Below, in pieces: positions 43,710 to 55,944 of a DNA stretch of 64,000 bases (its first letter is position 1; the number at the start of each line of letters is the position of its first letter). The position numbers were made by a program, and so were the translations under genes. The notes below the pieces were generated by a model. It saw nothing but the letters and a program-made list of their open reading frames with translations, did no database searches and was not told the origin of the DNA. Source of the stretch: Chinchilla lanigera (Eukaryota; Chordata; Mammalia; Rodentia; Chinchillidae). The stretch lies in assembly GCF_000276665.1 (NCBI RefSeq), contig NW_004955405.1:15784553-15848552 (forward strand). The letters run 5' to 3'.

Positions 43710-44785
43710 ATTTGTTGATTCAAATTAAAAGATTATTCTTTTAATAATCTCTTAGATGATGATGATGATACGAAGATTATGAGGACTATATCAGGTTTAA
43801 CCCTTAGCGACAGTCTGAGTATTTTACATCACACTGGTTTCGCTGCACTTAGTGTCTTTGTTTGCAAATGACATTTCTGGGATCGCTGACCTTCCAGTTT
43901 TCAGGTGGCTCTAGTATTTCTGTACTTCCTTGACATTGATCAGATGAAGCTGCATTTTGCTGTGTAACCAATCACTTGGTTTCCTAATGGGAAATGCCAA
44001 GATATTTTAAGGACTCTATCATAACATGGTTTAGCATTAAGAAAATTGTGTATACATGCACGTATTACTGGTCAGACCAATGTTTCTGAAAAAGAATTGT
44101 CATATAAAAGCCCTGTAAAAATTTACTAGCTGATCATGCTGGTAAACATCTTCTTGTGTGAGTCCTCTGACTTTTACTTAATTAAAATAATTGTCTTGCC
44201 TTTATTAGTGCATAAACTTTCAGCTACCTAAATGAGAATTGCTTTAGTCCATATTTGGAGATAAAAAGAAATCTTAATATTGAAACAGTCATGGCTTTCA
44301 TCTTCAAAGTATTTAAAAGTACATTGTTAAAATATAAACTATAAATAGTTCAAAAACATTTATTTCTTAGAATTAATTTCATTGAGTTCACATAGTGGGT
44401 TCTTTGGAATAAACCAGTACATGTTAAAGATTTCTTGAAGTTCACAGAGCTTCACAAGTATAAAACAATATGTCAAAAGCATTAACTTTGGTTATTTATG
44501 ACAGTTCTCTAAGAAGGTAAAAGAGTGGATGTTGAAGCATTTTTTTTAAAGAAAATTAAAGTTCATCAATTATCAATATTGAGAATTTCAGCTAAATGCC
44601 ATATGTTAGGCTTAAGCCTTAACCTTTCTTTTGATGCAATTAAATCCAAGAGAAAGCTATGGGGGTGGAGGGGGCCCAGCTGGAAAGTCTAATATTAAAT
44701 GAGGAGCAATAAGCAAAGCTGGAGAGGAAATGCCCAAGCAACCGGAGCCTTCTTCATCCCTACCCCTGTATCCTCTCGAGAGCCA
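43710..44785. other. Unassigned sequence
   Basis: AT-rich, no recognised exon or named repeat; a short GAT run near 43756. Confidence 0.4.
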
Positions 44786-44786
44786 G

Positions 44787-44848
44787 TACTGGGCTGGGGA
44801 TACAGCTCAGTGGCACAGTGCCTGCCCTGAGCTTGATTCTTAGTACAA
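44787..44848 (+). repeat. ID-type SINE, internally deleted
   Basis: 'GCTGGGGATACAGCTCAGTG', 'GCACAGTGCCTGCC' then directly 'CTGAGCTTGATTCTTAGTAC'. The usual 'TGGCAAGCGCAAGGTCGTG' segment is missing. Confidence 0.9.
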
Positions 44849-44897
44849 AAAAAGAAAGAAAGAAAGAAAGAGAAAAAGAAAGAAAGAAAGAAAGAGG

Positions 44898-44939
<42 letters not shown>

Positions 44940-44943
44940 AAAA
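44849..44943 (+). repeat. Polypurine microsatellite, (GAAA)n to (GA)n
   Basis: About 95 bp of GAAA units, then GGGAGAGAG, then about 14 GA units. It starts at the A tail of the ID SINE. The 121- and 69-codon minus frames are this tract read as FLSLS/FSLSL. Confidence 0.97.
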
Positions 44944-45920
44944 GCCAGTACAATCTTGACCCAATGCACCTAGCACTACCAGTGGCTTACCTGTTAGAGG
45001 TGGTGTTTGAAGCTGTAAAACACATAAGTGTAATGATGGTAAAGAAGTGTAATTTCCCAAAGTGTGACTGTGTCTTAGGCATCACAAACATTTAATAAGC
45101 TATAACTCTCTAACAGAACAGTTCTTTAAGACTGGACGTTTTGGTGACATTTTGCTGCTTCTCATTTTCCCTCCAAGCACAAGAGAAAAGAGCCCAAAAC
45201 ACCAATCAAATAAACAAAAACAAAAACTAAGTGTTGTTCAAATAATATTAACATCTAATCACCATTAGAAGGAAGAATAGCTCTAATATATCAGTGTGAT
45301 TTTTAGATATTCCAAGTACTTACAAACGCAATGCAAGTACCAAATTCTCTCAAAATCTGGAGTCCTGGTAATAACTACATATACTGACAATAGAAGTAGA
45401 TAAGAATAACACCAGAAACCCCTCCTTTTTAGGTCAGTGCTTGCTGCTGGGTGTGCTGTAATTATGTACACTAAATGAGCTTCAGCTTGAGCTAATAGTA
45501 CCATACTGAGCACTAGAAAGCTGTAATTATACAACAACATAATGTGCACTTGGCAAGATTTTCAGTATTGGGGAATCTACTGTCAAACAGCATCTGGCAG
45601 AGTTAAAAGTTGAACTTAGGGGTTAGAATTATTGGTCTAGACTGAACTAATTTGTGGCAGTGTGACAGAAGCCAAGTAAGTCATATGTCTAGTAGACAGC
45701 CAAACTCAAGGATAACAAACATACCTAGAGATAGTCTAAAGTCTTAAATCATACATCATCTTACTTTAAAACCCAAAGCATTTCAAGAATGAACAACTGC
45801 TACAAACTGTGTGCCATGCAAAAAACAAAAAATCCAAAAATACCTCACTGCTAATAGCTCAAAATGGCACATAGAATTGTGACAAAGGTGAATCTGTATC
45901 ATAGATATATGTTTGTTTAG
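44944..45920. other. Unassigned sequence
   Basis: About 1 kb with no recognised exon or repeat. Confidence 0.4.
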
Positions 45921-45924
45921 ATAT

Positions 45925-46113
45925 GTAACGTCCCCCCAAAAGTCTCATGTATTTAGAAATGGAGCTTTTGGAAGGTAGCTGAATCAGGGGGACACTGTAC
46001 TCATCAGGGGAGTGATCCATTGATGGATTTGTAGTTGAACGTACTGTTAGGAAGTGGGCCCTGATCAGAGGTACGTCATTTGTGCATGACCCGGAAGGGT
46101 GTGTTCTTGTCTC

Positions 46114-46169
<56 letters not shown>

Positions 46170-46362
46170 CACCCCATGCCTCCTGACCATCATGGGGAGA
46201 GCAGATCTTCTCTTCCATGCCCTTCCACCATGCTGTTTCGGCCTTGGAGCCAGATAACCATGGACTGAATCCACTGAAACCAAAATAAACTTCTGCTCCT
46301 TTAAGTTGTGAGTGTTAGGTATTTGGTCCCAGGGATGGGAAAGTGTGACCAATACAAGATAC
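45925..46362 (+). mobile_element. MaLR-like solo LTR containing (CT)n
   Basis: 'AACGTCCCCCCAAAAGTCTC', 'GGAGCTTTTGGAAGGTAGCT', 'GAATCAGGGGGACACTGTAC', 'AAAATAAACTTCTGCTCCTT' and end 'GTGACCAATACAAG' give MaLR-type order (tccccccaaa..gaggtaattga..aataaacc..ggtatttggtcccag). Confidence 0.75.
46121..46167 (+). repeat. (CT)n microsatellite
   Basis: About 23 CT units inside the LTR. Minus frames with RERERER runs come from it. Confidence 0.98.
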
Positions 46363-46395
46363 ATACATTCTCCAGTGAGTTAATAATGCCACTGA

Positions 46396-46499
46396 GGGGC
46401 TGGGGATTTAGCTCAGTTGCAAAAGCGCTTGCATGGCAAGCCCAAGGTCGTGAGTTCGATTCCTGGTACTGGAAGAAAAACAAAAACAAACAAACAAAA
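46396..46499 (+). repeat. ID-type SINE, young
   Basis: 'GGGGATTTAGCTCAGTTGCA', 'CTTGCATGGCAAGCCCAAGG', 'GAGTTCGATTCCTGGTACTG', CAAA-rich tail. Perfect 14-bp duplication 'AATAATGCCACTGA' at 46382-46395 and 46501-46514. Confidence 0.97.
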
Positions 46500-46965
46500 A
46501 AATAATGCCACTGATTGCTCTTTTGTCTTTAATGATGGCTATATTAACCCATTTATGGAGAAGAGTGCAATTTTTTTGAATTTTTGCATGGAACTCATAT
46601 ATGCTACCTAGAAAAAATCAAGGAATAAGAATTTGAAGGAAAAATTTTAGCATGTTCTGATGTATGGGCATTCCAAAAATGGAACACTAGGCATTGAAGG
46701 GTTAAATCATTACTCTGTTGTTTTACTTGAAAATATTTCCATTAAACCTTATGTTTTTCTCAAATTTTGTGATACAAAACATGGGATTATTTCATAAAGC
46801 TATTCCAGTTATGCATTTCTTCCTCTTTGCTAAATCACCCTCTTTTACATTGTGACCTGCTTCCTCTAAGTGCAACTAGGATTGTTCCACTGTTACAAAC
46901 TTGTCTTTTCCTCTGCTCCATCTAATAGATACAGAGAACTCCTTTCTTTTTTATTGTTGTTATGG

Positions 46966-47060
46966 TTGATAGCTTTTTTTTATTAGCATATGTTTGCAAT
47001 ACAGAATGCTTACACTTTTTGCATGGAGTTAGTGCGGGCGTATAACACAAGGGTTAACCT
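46966..47060 (-). repeat. L1 3' terminus (antisense, short)
   Basis: 'AGCTTTTTTTTATTAGCATA' and 'TGTTTGCAATACAGAATGCT' parallel the start of the 32.8-kb L1 ('CTATTAGTATATGCTTGTAG'). Mostly 5'-truncated. Confidence 0.55.
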
Positions 47061-47317
47061 TAGTGTCTCAGCTATATGACTTGACTCTGAATTCCATTCA
47101 GCTTATGAAAAGCTTTAGGTAGAAATCTGGTGGTGTTTAAAGTACGTATACTCACTAGGATTCTGGTAGTAATTGCTAAGGGATTTCTTTGGGTTTTAAA
47201 AGGTATGTAGAAAGTTTCATTCCATTTCATTTAATCATTTTCAGAAACTTGATCCTAAAGGCATCTAGATTTCCTTTAATATTCTGAGATATTTCCAGCT
47301 TGTTCTCTGTCTCTCTC

Positions 47318-47406
47318 TTTTTTTGGGGGGGGGTTACCGGGAATCAAACTCAGGACCTTGAGCTTGCCAGGCAGGCACTTATGCCACTGAGCTGTATCTC
47401 TGGCCC
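47318..47406 (-). repeat. ID-type SINE (antisense)
   Basis: G run, 'TTACCGGGAATCAAACTCAG', 'CTTGCCAGGCAGGCACTTAT', 'CCACTGAGCTGTATCTCTGG'. Flanks 'CCAGCTTGTTCTCT' / 'CCAGCTTCTTCTCT'. Confidence 0.93.
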
Positions 47407-48190
47407 CCAGCTTCTTCTCTTGCATAGAAATCTTTTCCAAGTTTATTCTGATCCTCATAAAACATAATTGGGTTTGTACATATTGTTCAGTTTAGGAAAT
47501 TGTGTGCATGCTTTGTTGCAATTAATCTCTGGAGATTCTTATTAAGCAGTGAATTTGGATCATCAGGCAGCAGAAATCACTCTGATGTAGCCATTTTTGA
47601 TGTTATCATTTAGGAAACTACTCCAGAGATTTTTTTTCCCCACTCTCTAATACTGTACTTAAATTTTCTTCCCATTGTGAGTACTGCTGAGAATGTTCAG
47701 AGGTTAAGTATGGCTATTAAAGCAAAAAATGCTACAGAAAATTTGTTACTACTCTGCTTGCTGAGATGAAGCAGTACAAGTGGTTCTACTCTTTAGTAAC
47801 ATAATACATTTCTAAAAATTTATTATGATACAGCCAAGAAAAGAATGAGCATGTGAATAAGGAAATAAAGGTAATTAAAGGTAGATATTTGGCAGAACTG
47901 AACAAGCTAATTATTGAACTGCAAAGTAGAACCACCTATCCCATTAAATTAGACCAAATGATTATTATAACATGCTCAGTAAGGGTACAATTTGCTGTTG
48001 CTATTGTATATGTTGGTCACTAGAATACTGGTTTCTTTTTCTCTATTTCAAGGAAAACACACAGTTCTTTTTCTTCTTTACTCTCCTTCATTTTCCCTCT
48101 TCTTTCTTTCTTTCTTTCTTTTTCTCCTACTCTTTGTTTTGTTTATGTTTTGCAGATGAAATCATCTCAGCTGAATCAACGGAAAGGCTA
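47407..48190. other. Unassigned sequence
   Basis: No exon or named repeat recognised; a short (TTTC)n tract near 48103-48122. Confidence 0.4.
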
Positions 48191-48194
48191 TAGA

Positions 48195-48352
48195 TCTGAT
48201 AAGAGAATTTAGAAGGAACACTGAATACAAGCTCCACTCACAAGAATCAATAATTTTCCTCTACATCAGCAATAATCAACTAAAAAATATAACAAAATCT
48301 CTGATGTCATTCACAATAGCAATCAGCTTCACAAGGAAGCAGAAAATGGAAC
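48195..48352 (+). repeat. L1 ORF2 fragment
   Basis: 'GAATCAATAATTTTCCTCTA', 'CATCAGCAATAATCAACTAA', 'CATTCACAATAGCAATCAGC' match the ORF2 tract after the reverse-transcriptase palm ('...ctatacacc..aataac..cccattcacaattgc'). Broken. Confidence 0.7.
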
Positions 48353-50440
48353 ACAGATTTAAATCACCGGAGAAGAAAGCATGGCACCAAAAGGCCAGAG
48401 CATTAAAAGGAAAAGGAATACATTGATTTCTTCAGATGTTTTTGCAAATGAGGAGTAACTAAGGGTTTGCAGGTGATTGCAAGAAGGAGTTATCCAGTGG
48501 TACAAGCTTCTTAGACAGGATGTTTTAGAGGGAGAGAGAAAATTATATAGAAAATGATTTGAGAAACAGCCCTTTGGGAGTCTCTTCGGCTTTTGCCTGT
48601 CTTGCAAGCAAGCCAACTGCATTTTTCAAGGATGCTGTATAGCAGTTTTGGAAGACTGAAATAACAAAGCTCAGATTTGTCTGTGGTGCATTACAATAAA
48701 ATTAATATTTCCCTTTAGGGCAAAGATCAGGCAGGCTTATTAACCATTTTAAAAGATGTGTGTTCCCTAAATTCAGGGTTTCTCTTCTGTGACAGCTCCC
48801 CACATATGCATCTGTCACCTGACCTTTATGTCATACTAGAAATTAGATTTCAAGGAGCTGGCACAAGAAAAATGATGATATTCTGGCCACTGCTATCACT
48901 GAGGATAATAAACTATCCTTAGGTCGCTCATGTCCTATGCCAGCGTCCGTGAAACGACAGCAAGCTGGGTAAAATATCAGTCCCTTCTGAGTCATCTCCA
49001 AGCCCAGTAATAGAAGTGGGTGGGTAAGAAAAATCCCTACCAAATGTGTGGGATTCGCTTTGTTGGACTGTCTACTGGCAGATTGTGGTGAGTGAGTGTG
49101 GTGGGGGAAGAGGAGCAGGAAAGCTTCCAGAAGCCTACAGAGTTCTGAGAACTCCTCTTCGTTCCAGGAGCACATGACGCTCCCTTCATTTTGACCTGTT
49201 CACTGTGAACAATGAAGCTATAGACTCCAGGGAATGGAGATTCTACCTACATCTCATGGAAACTTGAGTCTTTCTTACTTAGTCTTTTCCTGTAATTTCT
49301 TTGCATCTTTACAAAATCAAAAGCAGCAAGAAATTTGATTATATTTTGTCAAACAACCTGTAATGGTATAAAATATGTGAATCCCTGTTCCAATTCCAAT
49401 TTAAATAGTTTTCATTCTTTTTTTGATTCTTTTTTAACCTGGCCACCTATTCAACGTGTCATTTCTGCCCTTAGAACTCGGCAATCAATTTTCTGTTTTC
49501 TCAGAAGGATTTTCATCAAACTTGTCTTTTATCTTTACAGATTTCTTATTAATCCAGAATAGGATCATTCTGTTCCTTCAGGGTCTGACAACTTTTCTTA
49601 GCTAGGCAGCCTGGCCAGGCTGGACAGGACTTCCACAGAGAATCCCACAGCACATGAAAGCAGACTTGGTGACTGAGCAGAGGCCCCAGATTGGTTGAGA
49701 ACATGAAAGCCTCTCAGTGTATTGTGAGAAACTCTCAGCACAAAGCAATAGGAGGGGTGGATGGTGGGAAGTAACTGCAGTGTGGGAGACAGAGAGGGAT
49801 AAAGTAGTGAGAAAGAAGGAAGTAACCGTGGAAGAAACTGAAATTTGTTTCTCATTATGATTTAGCACTGTTCAGCACGTGATCTGTGAGTGTCACAGTC
49901 AGTTGGTGAGGATGGTGAGGCAGCCACCCTCAAGTGACCTAGCAAGGGCAGGAAATAGAAAATGGGACCCCAGTTAGTGTTGGACTGAGGAATAGCTAAG
50001 TGGTAGACAAGATGACTATGAAAGTACTGAACGCTAAAAGGGAAAGTTCCTCCCTTCTTTCACAATTATAAATAAACAAAAAGACAATATATTAGAACTT
50101 TGATCATTTATATGAGGGAGCCTGCCAACTTTGCATGCCAGCTATTGACAACGTTACATTTATTGTTTGATATTACTTCTTACTATTCCATCTTCATATT
50201 ATCAGGAGTATTTTTAAAGAATGATAATTAAGGAAAGAACCTTGATCAATTCTGTGGAATTGTTTTTGTATACTGCATATCAAACAAACTGATTATCCTG
50301 ATACACTTATTATTTCAAATAAAATAGATATTCATTTCTCCCTTACATAATAACTCAGGGGTGCACATCCAAGACAGTTATGAGGGTTTTGTGGTGTAGA
50401 TTTTAGCCTCCTGTGAACTGTTTTTTCTTACTACTGTTAC
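48353..50440. other. Unassigned sequence
   Basis: About 2.1 kb without a recognised exon or repeat. Antisense frames of 85-110 codons (48843-49175, 49598-49868) have no motif. Confidence 0.4.
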
Positions 50441-50441
50441 T

Positions 50442-50448
50442 ACACACA

Positions 50449-50491
<43 letters not shown>
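50442..50491. repeat. (CG)n/(CA)n alternating purine-pyrimidine tract
   Basis: 'ACACACATGCGCGCGCGCA' followed by about 15 CA units. Strict alternation over 50 bp, which is a classic Z-DNA-prone composition. Confidence 0.97.
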
Positions 50492-50492
<1 letters not shown>

Positions 50493-50691
50493 ACTATGGC
50501 CCTTGTCTTTAAAGGCATAGATAGTTCATCACCATATCTGTGATTAAGTAGAAAGATGCTGGATTTGGAGGAATCTTCTTCTTTTCCTTGGCACAAACTG
50601 GATATTCCACTCAATTCTTTACTGGCATCCCAATGGTCAAAACTTCATCACATGACCATACCTAGTTGCAAGGGAACCTGGGAAATGCAGT

Positions 50692-51053
50692 GTGATAGAT
50701 GTAATGTTTGTGCCTCCCCCATTCATATATTAAAATACTAACCCCCAATGTGATAGTATTAGGAGGTAGGCCTTTCAGGGTACGTAGGTCACAAGGGTAG
50801 AGCTCCCATGAGTGGGGCTCGTGCCCTTATAAGAAGAAACACAGGAAAGCTCTCTTATTCTCTTTCTTTCACCTAAGGGTACCATGAAAAGTTGGCAGTT
50901 TGCAACCTGTAAGCAAGCCCTCACTGAAATTGACCTTACTGGAATCCTTACCTAAAACTTGCAACATATGGAACTGTGACAAATAAATTTCTCTTGTTTA
51001 TAAATCATCCAGTCCATGGTATTTTGTTATAGCAGCCTAAATTGATTAAGACT
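50692..51053 (+). mobile_element. MLT1A-type MaLR solo LTR
   Basis: 'ACTAACCCCCAATGTGATAG', 'TATTAGGAGGTAGGCCTTTC', 'GTGCCCTTATAAGAAGAAAC', 'GTGACAAATAAATTTCTCTT', 'GGTATTTTGTTATAGCAGCC' match MLT1A from near its start to its end. Confidence 0.9.
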
Positions 51054-52148
51054 TGTAGTGTTTACTAGATTGCCATATGCTCAACTAAGATTTTTATTAC
51101 CCTTGAGAAAAAGAAATATGGGTATTGGGTAGTAACTAATAATGTTAGCCATGGTAAGAGTCACAAAATATTGATCCAAGGTTTTTGGGGGGGGCAGTAT
51201 TAAGAGCTTATTCTTAAAATCACAAAGGCTATGATGAGTCTAGTATAAATAATTTAAATGTCTAACATGATCATGTTCTTCAGGAATTTATATCCTTACC
51301 AAGAGAGACAGTTATTTCAGTATAAAACAATTTAAGATTAAGTAAACACAATGCTATAGGAAGACAAGCATAAGAAAATTGACCCACACATTAACTGTTT
51401 GAAAATTCTCTTTCCAAATACTGAGGATGAATTAATTCTCAAAGGAATAAGTGTATATAGGAATAAGCATAAAGATCTACAGAAATTAAACATTAAAACA
51501 ATTTTTCAACAATACCCCATAACTAATAACCATCCTTTATTGTGTCTGTGAAGGGATAAAATTATCTCTAGTCCCGCCAGAATTCTCAGTGACATCTTCA
51601 GTGGATTCCTGCCCCTAAAAAAACTGTAGAATATTCCAATCTTGCTACTTCTGTGGCAAATCACCTCCTTCCGTCCTTTGAAAGAGAAACATCCAAGAGT
51701 CCGTTTGCTTGATTATACCCTCCATGAATAAAACTGCACTTAGGAAAAGAATCAAAGAATTAACCTGGTGTCACTCACTCTTGTTCCTACCTAGAACAGG
51801 GTCTCAGTTTTTCTGCAAAGGCTTCCTCCAAACAAAAGTATTTATAAAGGTCCCCAAAGTATTTTTAAACCAAGCTACTCAGTTAGCTTATGGTCGCAAT
51901 CATTTTTGTTTGCCCGTCTCTCGTCTTCTCTGCTGGGTACCAGTCTTTCTCCAGACAAAGCTCACCAGTGAGTCTCTGCTGCCGCTCTTACTGGTGCGCC
52001 TGCTGGGCTCGAGTGACCTCACACCTGATGCTGCCACACAGGAGAGCTAGATGTGCAAATGCTGTGTGCACACTGACTCTCCTTTGTTTAGATGCTTACC
52101 AATTCACTACATCCATCCTAACGAGTTGTTACCTCACGCAGTTCTCTC
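51054..52148. other. Unassigned sequence
   Basis: No recognised repeat or exon. The 113-codon plus frame at 51709-52050 has no motif and no ribosome-initiation or splice context that I would trust. Confidence 0.4.
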
Positions 52149-52151
52149 CAC

Positions 52152-52290
52152 TATGCCAGGTGTGGTGACACACATCTGTAATCCCAGCGCTTGGAAGGCT
52201 GAGGCAGGAAGATTGCTATAAGTTCAAGGTCAGCCTGGACTACACAGCGAGATCCTGTCTCAAAACAAACAAACAACAAAAAGCAACAAA
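52152..52290 (+). repeat. B1 SINE, short form
   Basis: 'GCCAGGTGTGGTGACACACA', 'TCTGTAATCCCAGCGCTTGG', 'CCTGGACTACACAGCGAGAT', 'CCTGTCTCAAAACAAAC'. Lacks the internal duplication. Confidence 0.9.
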
Positions 52291-52858
52291 CAAGATTGTC
52301 TCCACTTGCCACCAACCCCTGTGCAGATCTCATGGGGCATCTGAGTTGAGGACATTGTTTAATACTCAGTGTCACTCCTTCCCTCCTATAGCTTTGACAT
52401 CTACTCCATTTCTTTTGGGGCATGGTTCTGTCCCAGGGGGAAGAATAATTCGAATCCTTCGCTCTGCAAACAGACTTTGTAAAAGCTCAACTCTTTAGCT
52501 CACCAGATGAGCACTGAAACATCTGAATTCCACTTGAGTTCAAAGCCGGATACCTTCCAACACCGAGCTAAGGAAGGACGAGGCGCATATGAAACAACAC
52601 TTCCTGTTTTCTGATATTGCGTCTGAGCCACAGCCGCCCCTACCCGCAACCTAGCTGTAAATGTCAAATTTCATTTGAAGCTCTGAAGCCCATTGCTGTG
52701 TTATTTTGGTACAGAACACTCGTCTAGAGGGAAACTTTTCAGTGCAATGGGGATTTAAGAATTACCTCCCTTTCCTGTAATCTAGCTACCTCCTTTGGAG
52801 GTCCCTCGCTATTCTAACACCAGGAAGGGGATTGGTGAGAAAGTTCCTTTTGAGAGGC
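52291..52858. other. Unassigned sequence
   Basis: No exon or named repeat recognised. Confidence 0.4.
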
Positions 52859-52859
52859 T

Positions 52860-52980
52860 GCACCATGAGGATCGCCAGGAGTTAGCCTGGGCTACATAGT
52901 GAGTTCAAGTCCAGCCTGAACTATATGCAAGACACGAAGGAAGGAAGGAAGGAAGGAAGCGGGGAAGAAAAGAAAAGACT
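52860..52980 (+). repeat. B1 SINE, 5'-truncated, with (GAAG)n tail
   Basis: 'ATGAGGATCGCCAGGAGTTA', 'GCCTGGGCTACATAGTGAGT', 'CCAGCCTGAACTATATGC', then about 6 GAAG units. Confidence 0.85.
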
Positions 52981-53316
52981 TTGTTGAACAAGAAGGGAAA
53001 ATACAAATCCTCTTCTCCAAGAAGAAAGACAAAGTTTACACTACTGAATGGAGTGTGCAGTCACAACAGAACAAAAATAGTTTACTTAGGTTAACCAACA
53101 GAGGCAAGAGGAGGCATGAAAGATGTGCATTTCAGAAGCTGTTTGTGTGTGTTTGTTTGTTTTCGTGAAGATGGCCCTGGGTAGCTGGTGCTGATATAGG
53201 CACCTCTCCTCCAGGACAATCACCTGCCGTCTTGACGCCTGCCAAAGCTGTGGGTGTCTGGCCAGCCGCTGGACCTAGGCTTGATATCTCTGGTGCTAAC
53301 CGGAGTGATGAGGATG

Positions 53317-53652
53317 TTAGAGTAAATCCACATTAGATAACAACATGGATTCATGACTCTCACCAATAGCATAATTTAGGCTGGCAAATAAAAATGACTT
53401 TGCTTGCTTAGATGATTTTAGAAGTGACTTATCGGAGAGTGTCAGCTTTAACTCCCAAGGGTGACCCATTAGCATTGAGCCCAACGGCAACAGATGCTGG
53501 CAGTAAATTGCAAACAGTGACTCTGCACTCAGCTGTGAGCTTTTAGAGCCCAGCAGCTTCAGGCATTTAACTACTTGTGCCTCACACTCTTTCCAAGGAG
53601 ATTTGCCATGGTTCATGTAGCTGATGAGGACAACAAGGACCCTTGGCTGCAA
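53317..53652 (-). other. Unexplained 111-codon open frame
   Basis: Minus-strand frame starting with Met and ending in a stop, Leu- and Ser-rich ('QVVKCLKLLGSKSSQLSAES', 'LLPLGSMLMGHP'). It matches no family I recognise, has no signal peptide or repeat, and lies outside visible repeats. It could be an exon, a pseudogene remnant or chance. Confidence 0.2.
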
Positions 53653-55430
53653 AGAAGTAAATAATGATTTAAATCATTTTTTAAATTCCTGGTGAGGAAG
53701 GGAAGCACTGTATTAATGAATCCAGCTTTTGGAGTTGAATACATAACGTCCCTTCATGGCAACAAAGAAAAATAAAAACAATGTTATCTGTTCTGAAAGC
53801 TTCCCTTTTTTTCTGTTGCTGAGGATTATAAAGGATTGTACTGAACGTTTTACCAGATGCAGGAATCGGAATCAGTTAAATCGGAGAAGAGATACTGGTC
53901 TGTGAATTTCATCAGCAATCTATACTCCCCAAATAGAATTAGAACTGCTCCATATATATATGAAATTTTATTACGAGTATTGAACTCAGTGACACCAAGG
54001 GCACAGAGTTCTTCTACCCAGGTTTGTTTTCTATCCTTTTTTAATTTAAATGCATTTAAACAATGTTTTTGAAGAACTGTGTGATTTTTTTAAAGTGCCA
54101 TGGAGCCGTTTCTTTCAGAGTGGTTGTTCTTTCGCGTGTTTCCTTTTTACTCATCCCTAAGCAGACTCAAGAAAAACTCATCACCAGAACGAACAGGGTC
54201 TGCCCAGATGCATGTCCAGGGGACATAAGGACAGTAATCTCTTTGACTCTTCTCCTTTGACCTTAGTATCGCTTCTCCGCACATTTTTTTTTAATCATAG
54301 TCTAAAAACAGTTATTTTGGCATCATAAAAACTGATGAACATAGATTTCTTTTAGAGAAAAAGGCTCAAGGGGCAAAAGTTCAGCACCTGCTTCACCTCT
54401 GGTAACTTTTGCCCTCTTCCTTTCTGTCCTGCCAGACAAGCCAACCCCACTGTCTGCCATCTTTTTCTGAGCATTGGTTTCGCGACTAGCCAGTGCATTT
54501 GAGTCACTGTGATTCCTATTTCATTTTGGTTTGTTTTGATAAAATAATTTTCTCTAGAGATACCTATTTTAATTGTTGAGGGGAAGCGAAAGATTGCCCA
54601 AGAAGAGCTTAATATTTAATGCTTATGCTGTGAGTAAAATTATAACTGAATTCACATACCATTTGAGTTTCTGTTCAACTAACAACTGGTTTCTGATATT
54701 CCTTAACCCACTATGACTTCTGCCCCTTGTGTCTCGAGCAGTCATACTTGAAATCCATTTCTTTGGTGCCTCTCCTTGCCTTCGCTACTCATTTAAGTTA
54801 GCTGGATTTTTTTTATTGAGTATGTATTATGCTTGTTTCCAGGGTTTTTCAAATACTCTCCAGAGAGCAAAATCCAGTCATATACATCACGCCTAGGCTT
54901 TGGCCATGTGGAACTTGTCTTCTTTCTCTTTCTTTTCCATGTTTTTCTCTTTCTTTTTCTGCCTTTTGGTTTTTTTATCTCACCCAAGCTTACTGCCCGG
55001 GAATTGGAGACTGCTACCCCTCCCGCGTCTTCTCCTTGCAACCCGGCTCCTGGTGCTGCACTGACCGACGCCGCATCCTTTCATATGGGACTTCTCAGCC
55101 ACGTCAGGTCGGTGGGGCTACATAGCGCACCTGAAACCCTTTGTTTTTTGACAGCAACTGATGGAAGTCCAAGCTATGTTCTCCAAAACTAGACCTAGTG
55201 ATATAGAGAGACAAAAGCCTTTCCTCTCTTTCGTTTTCTTGGGCAGAGTATAATTTTCAAGAATTTAAAAGGAAGTTTCATTCACAGAATGAGTTCATGT
55301 CAAGCACCCCCAGGGACAAGTGCTTATCGGTGCTGAGCCCTCGCAGTGACAGGCCGACTGCACAGTACAAGATCACACGTGAGCCCCGTGTGTTAGTCCC
55401 TTAAAAACTGAGGCCTCTGAAAGTGAAAGA
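53653..55430. other. Unassigned sequence
   Basis: No recognised exon or named repeat in about 1.8 kb. The 119-codon and 98-codon plus frames at 54829-55192 overlap each other in different frames, which argues for chance. Confidence 0.4.
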
Positions 55431-55434
55431 AAGC

Positions 55435-55583
55435 TTTTTTTTTTGAGACATGGTCTTAGTCTGCAGTTTAAGCTGGCCTTGAACTCGCTGTGTAGCTCAG
55501 GCTGGTTTCAAACTCACAGTGATCTTCCTGCCTCAGCCTTCCGGGTGCTGGGATTACAGGCGTGCATCACCACACCTGGCATA
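55435..55583 (-). repeat. B1 SINE (antisense)
   Basis: T run, 'GAGACATGGTCTTAGTCTGC', 'AAGCTGGCCTTGAACTCGCT', 'GTGCTGGGATTACAGGCGTG'. Flanks 'AGAAAGCTTT' / 'GGAAAGCTTT'. Confidence 0.94.
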
Positions 55584-55944
55584 GGAAAGCTTTATTTTAA
55601 TAGGTTCTGCAAAATCTATATGGCAGGAAAGCGAAAGCATGCCACACCCAGAGAGAGCTGGACATATAGCAGGAACTCAACAAATAATGATTTCCTTGAA
55701 CCAAAAGCACTGAAGAGCTCTTAAATGTGACTTCCGGACACATTAAGCTAGTTCCCTCCAGCAAGCTGAAGTCAGGAAGGAAATTTTACCTCTTGGTCCT
55801 CTGTAGTGAATTCCACTTTGAGTGTTTCAGGTAGAGAAGGAAGCGGATAAAATGGACTCCACTCTGGGATTTGATGATGAAGTAAATACGGGCATCAAAT
55901 GTATACACAACACGGGTGAAGCCTGGTCTCAGAGCTGGAAGTGT

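Noticed and set aside
44695..45060. 121-codon minus frame as a membrane protein
   Set aside because: Its Leu/Ser/Phe-rich middle is the GAAA/GA microsatellite read in antisense.
45859..46364. Frames with RERERE runs (99-119 codons)
   Set aside because: They translate the (CT)n microsatellite inside an LTR.
54829..55192. Two overlapping frames of 98 and 119 codons as a gene
   Set aside because: They occupy the same bases in different frames, neither has a recognisable domain, and no splice or promoter context was seen.
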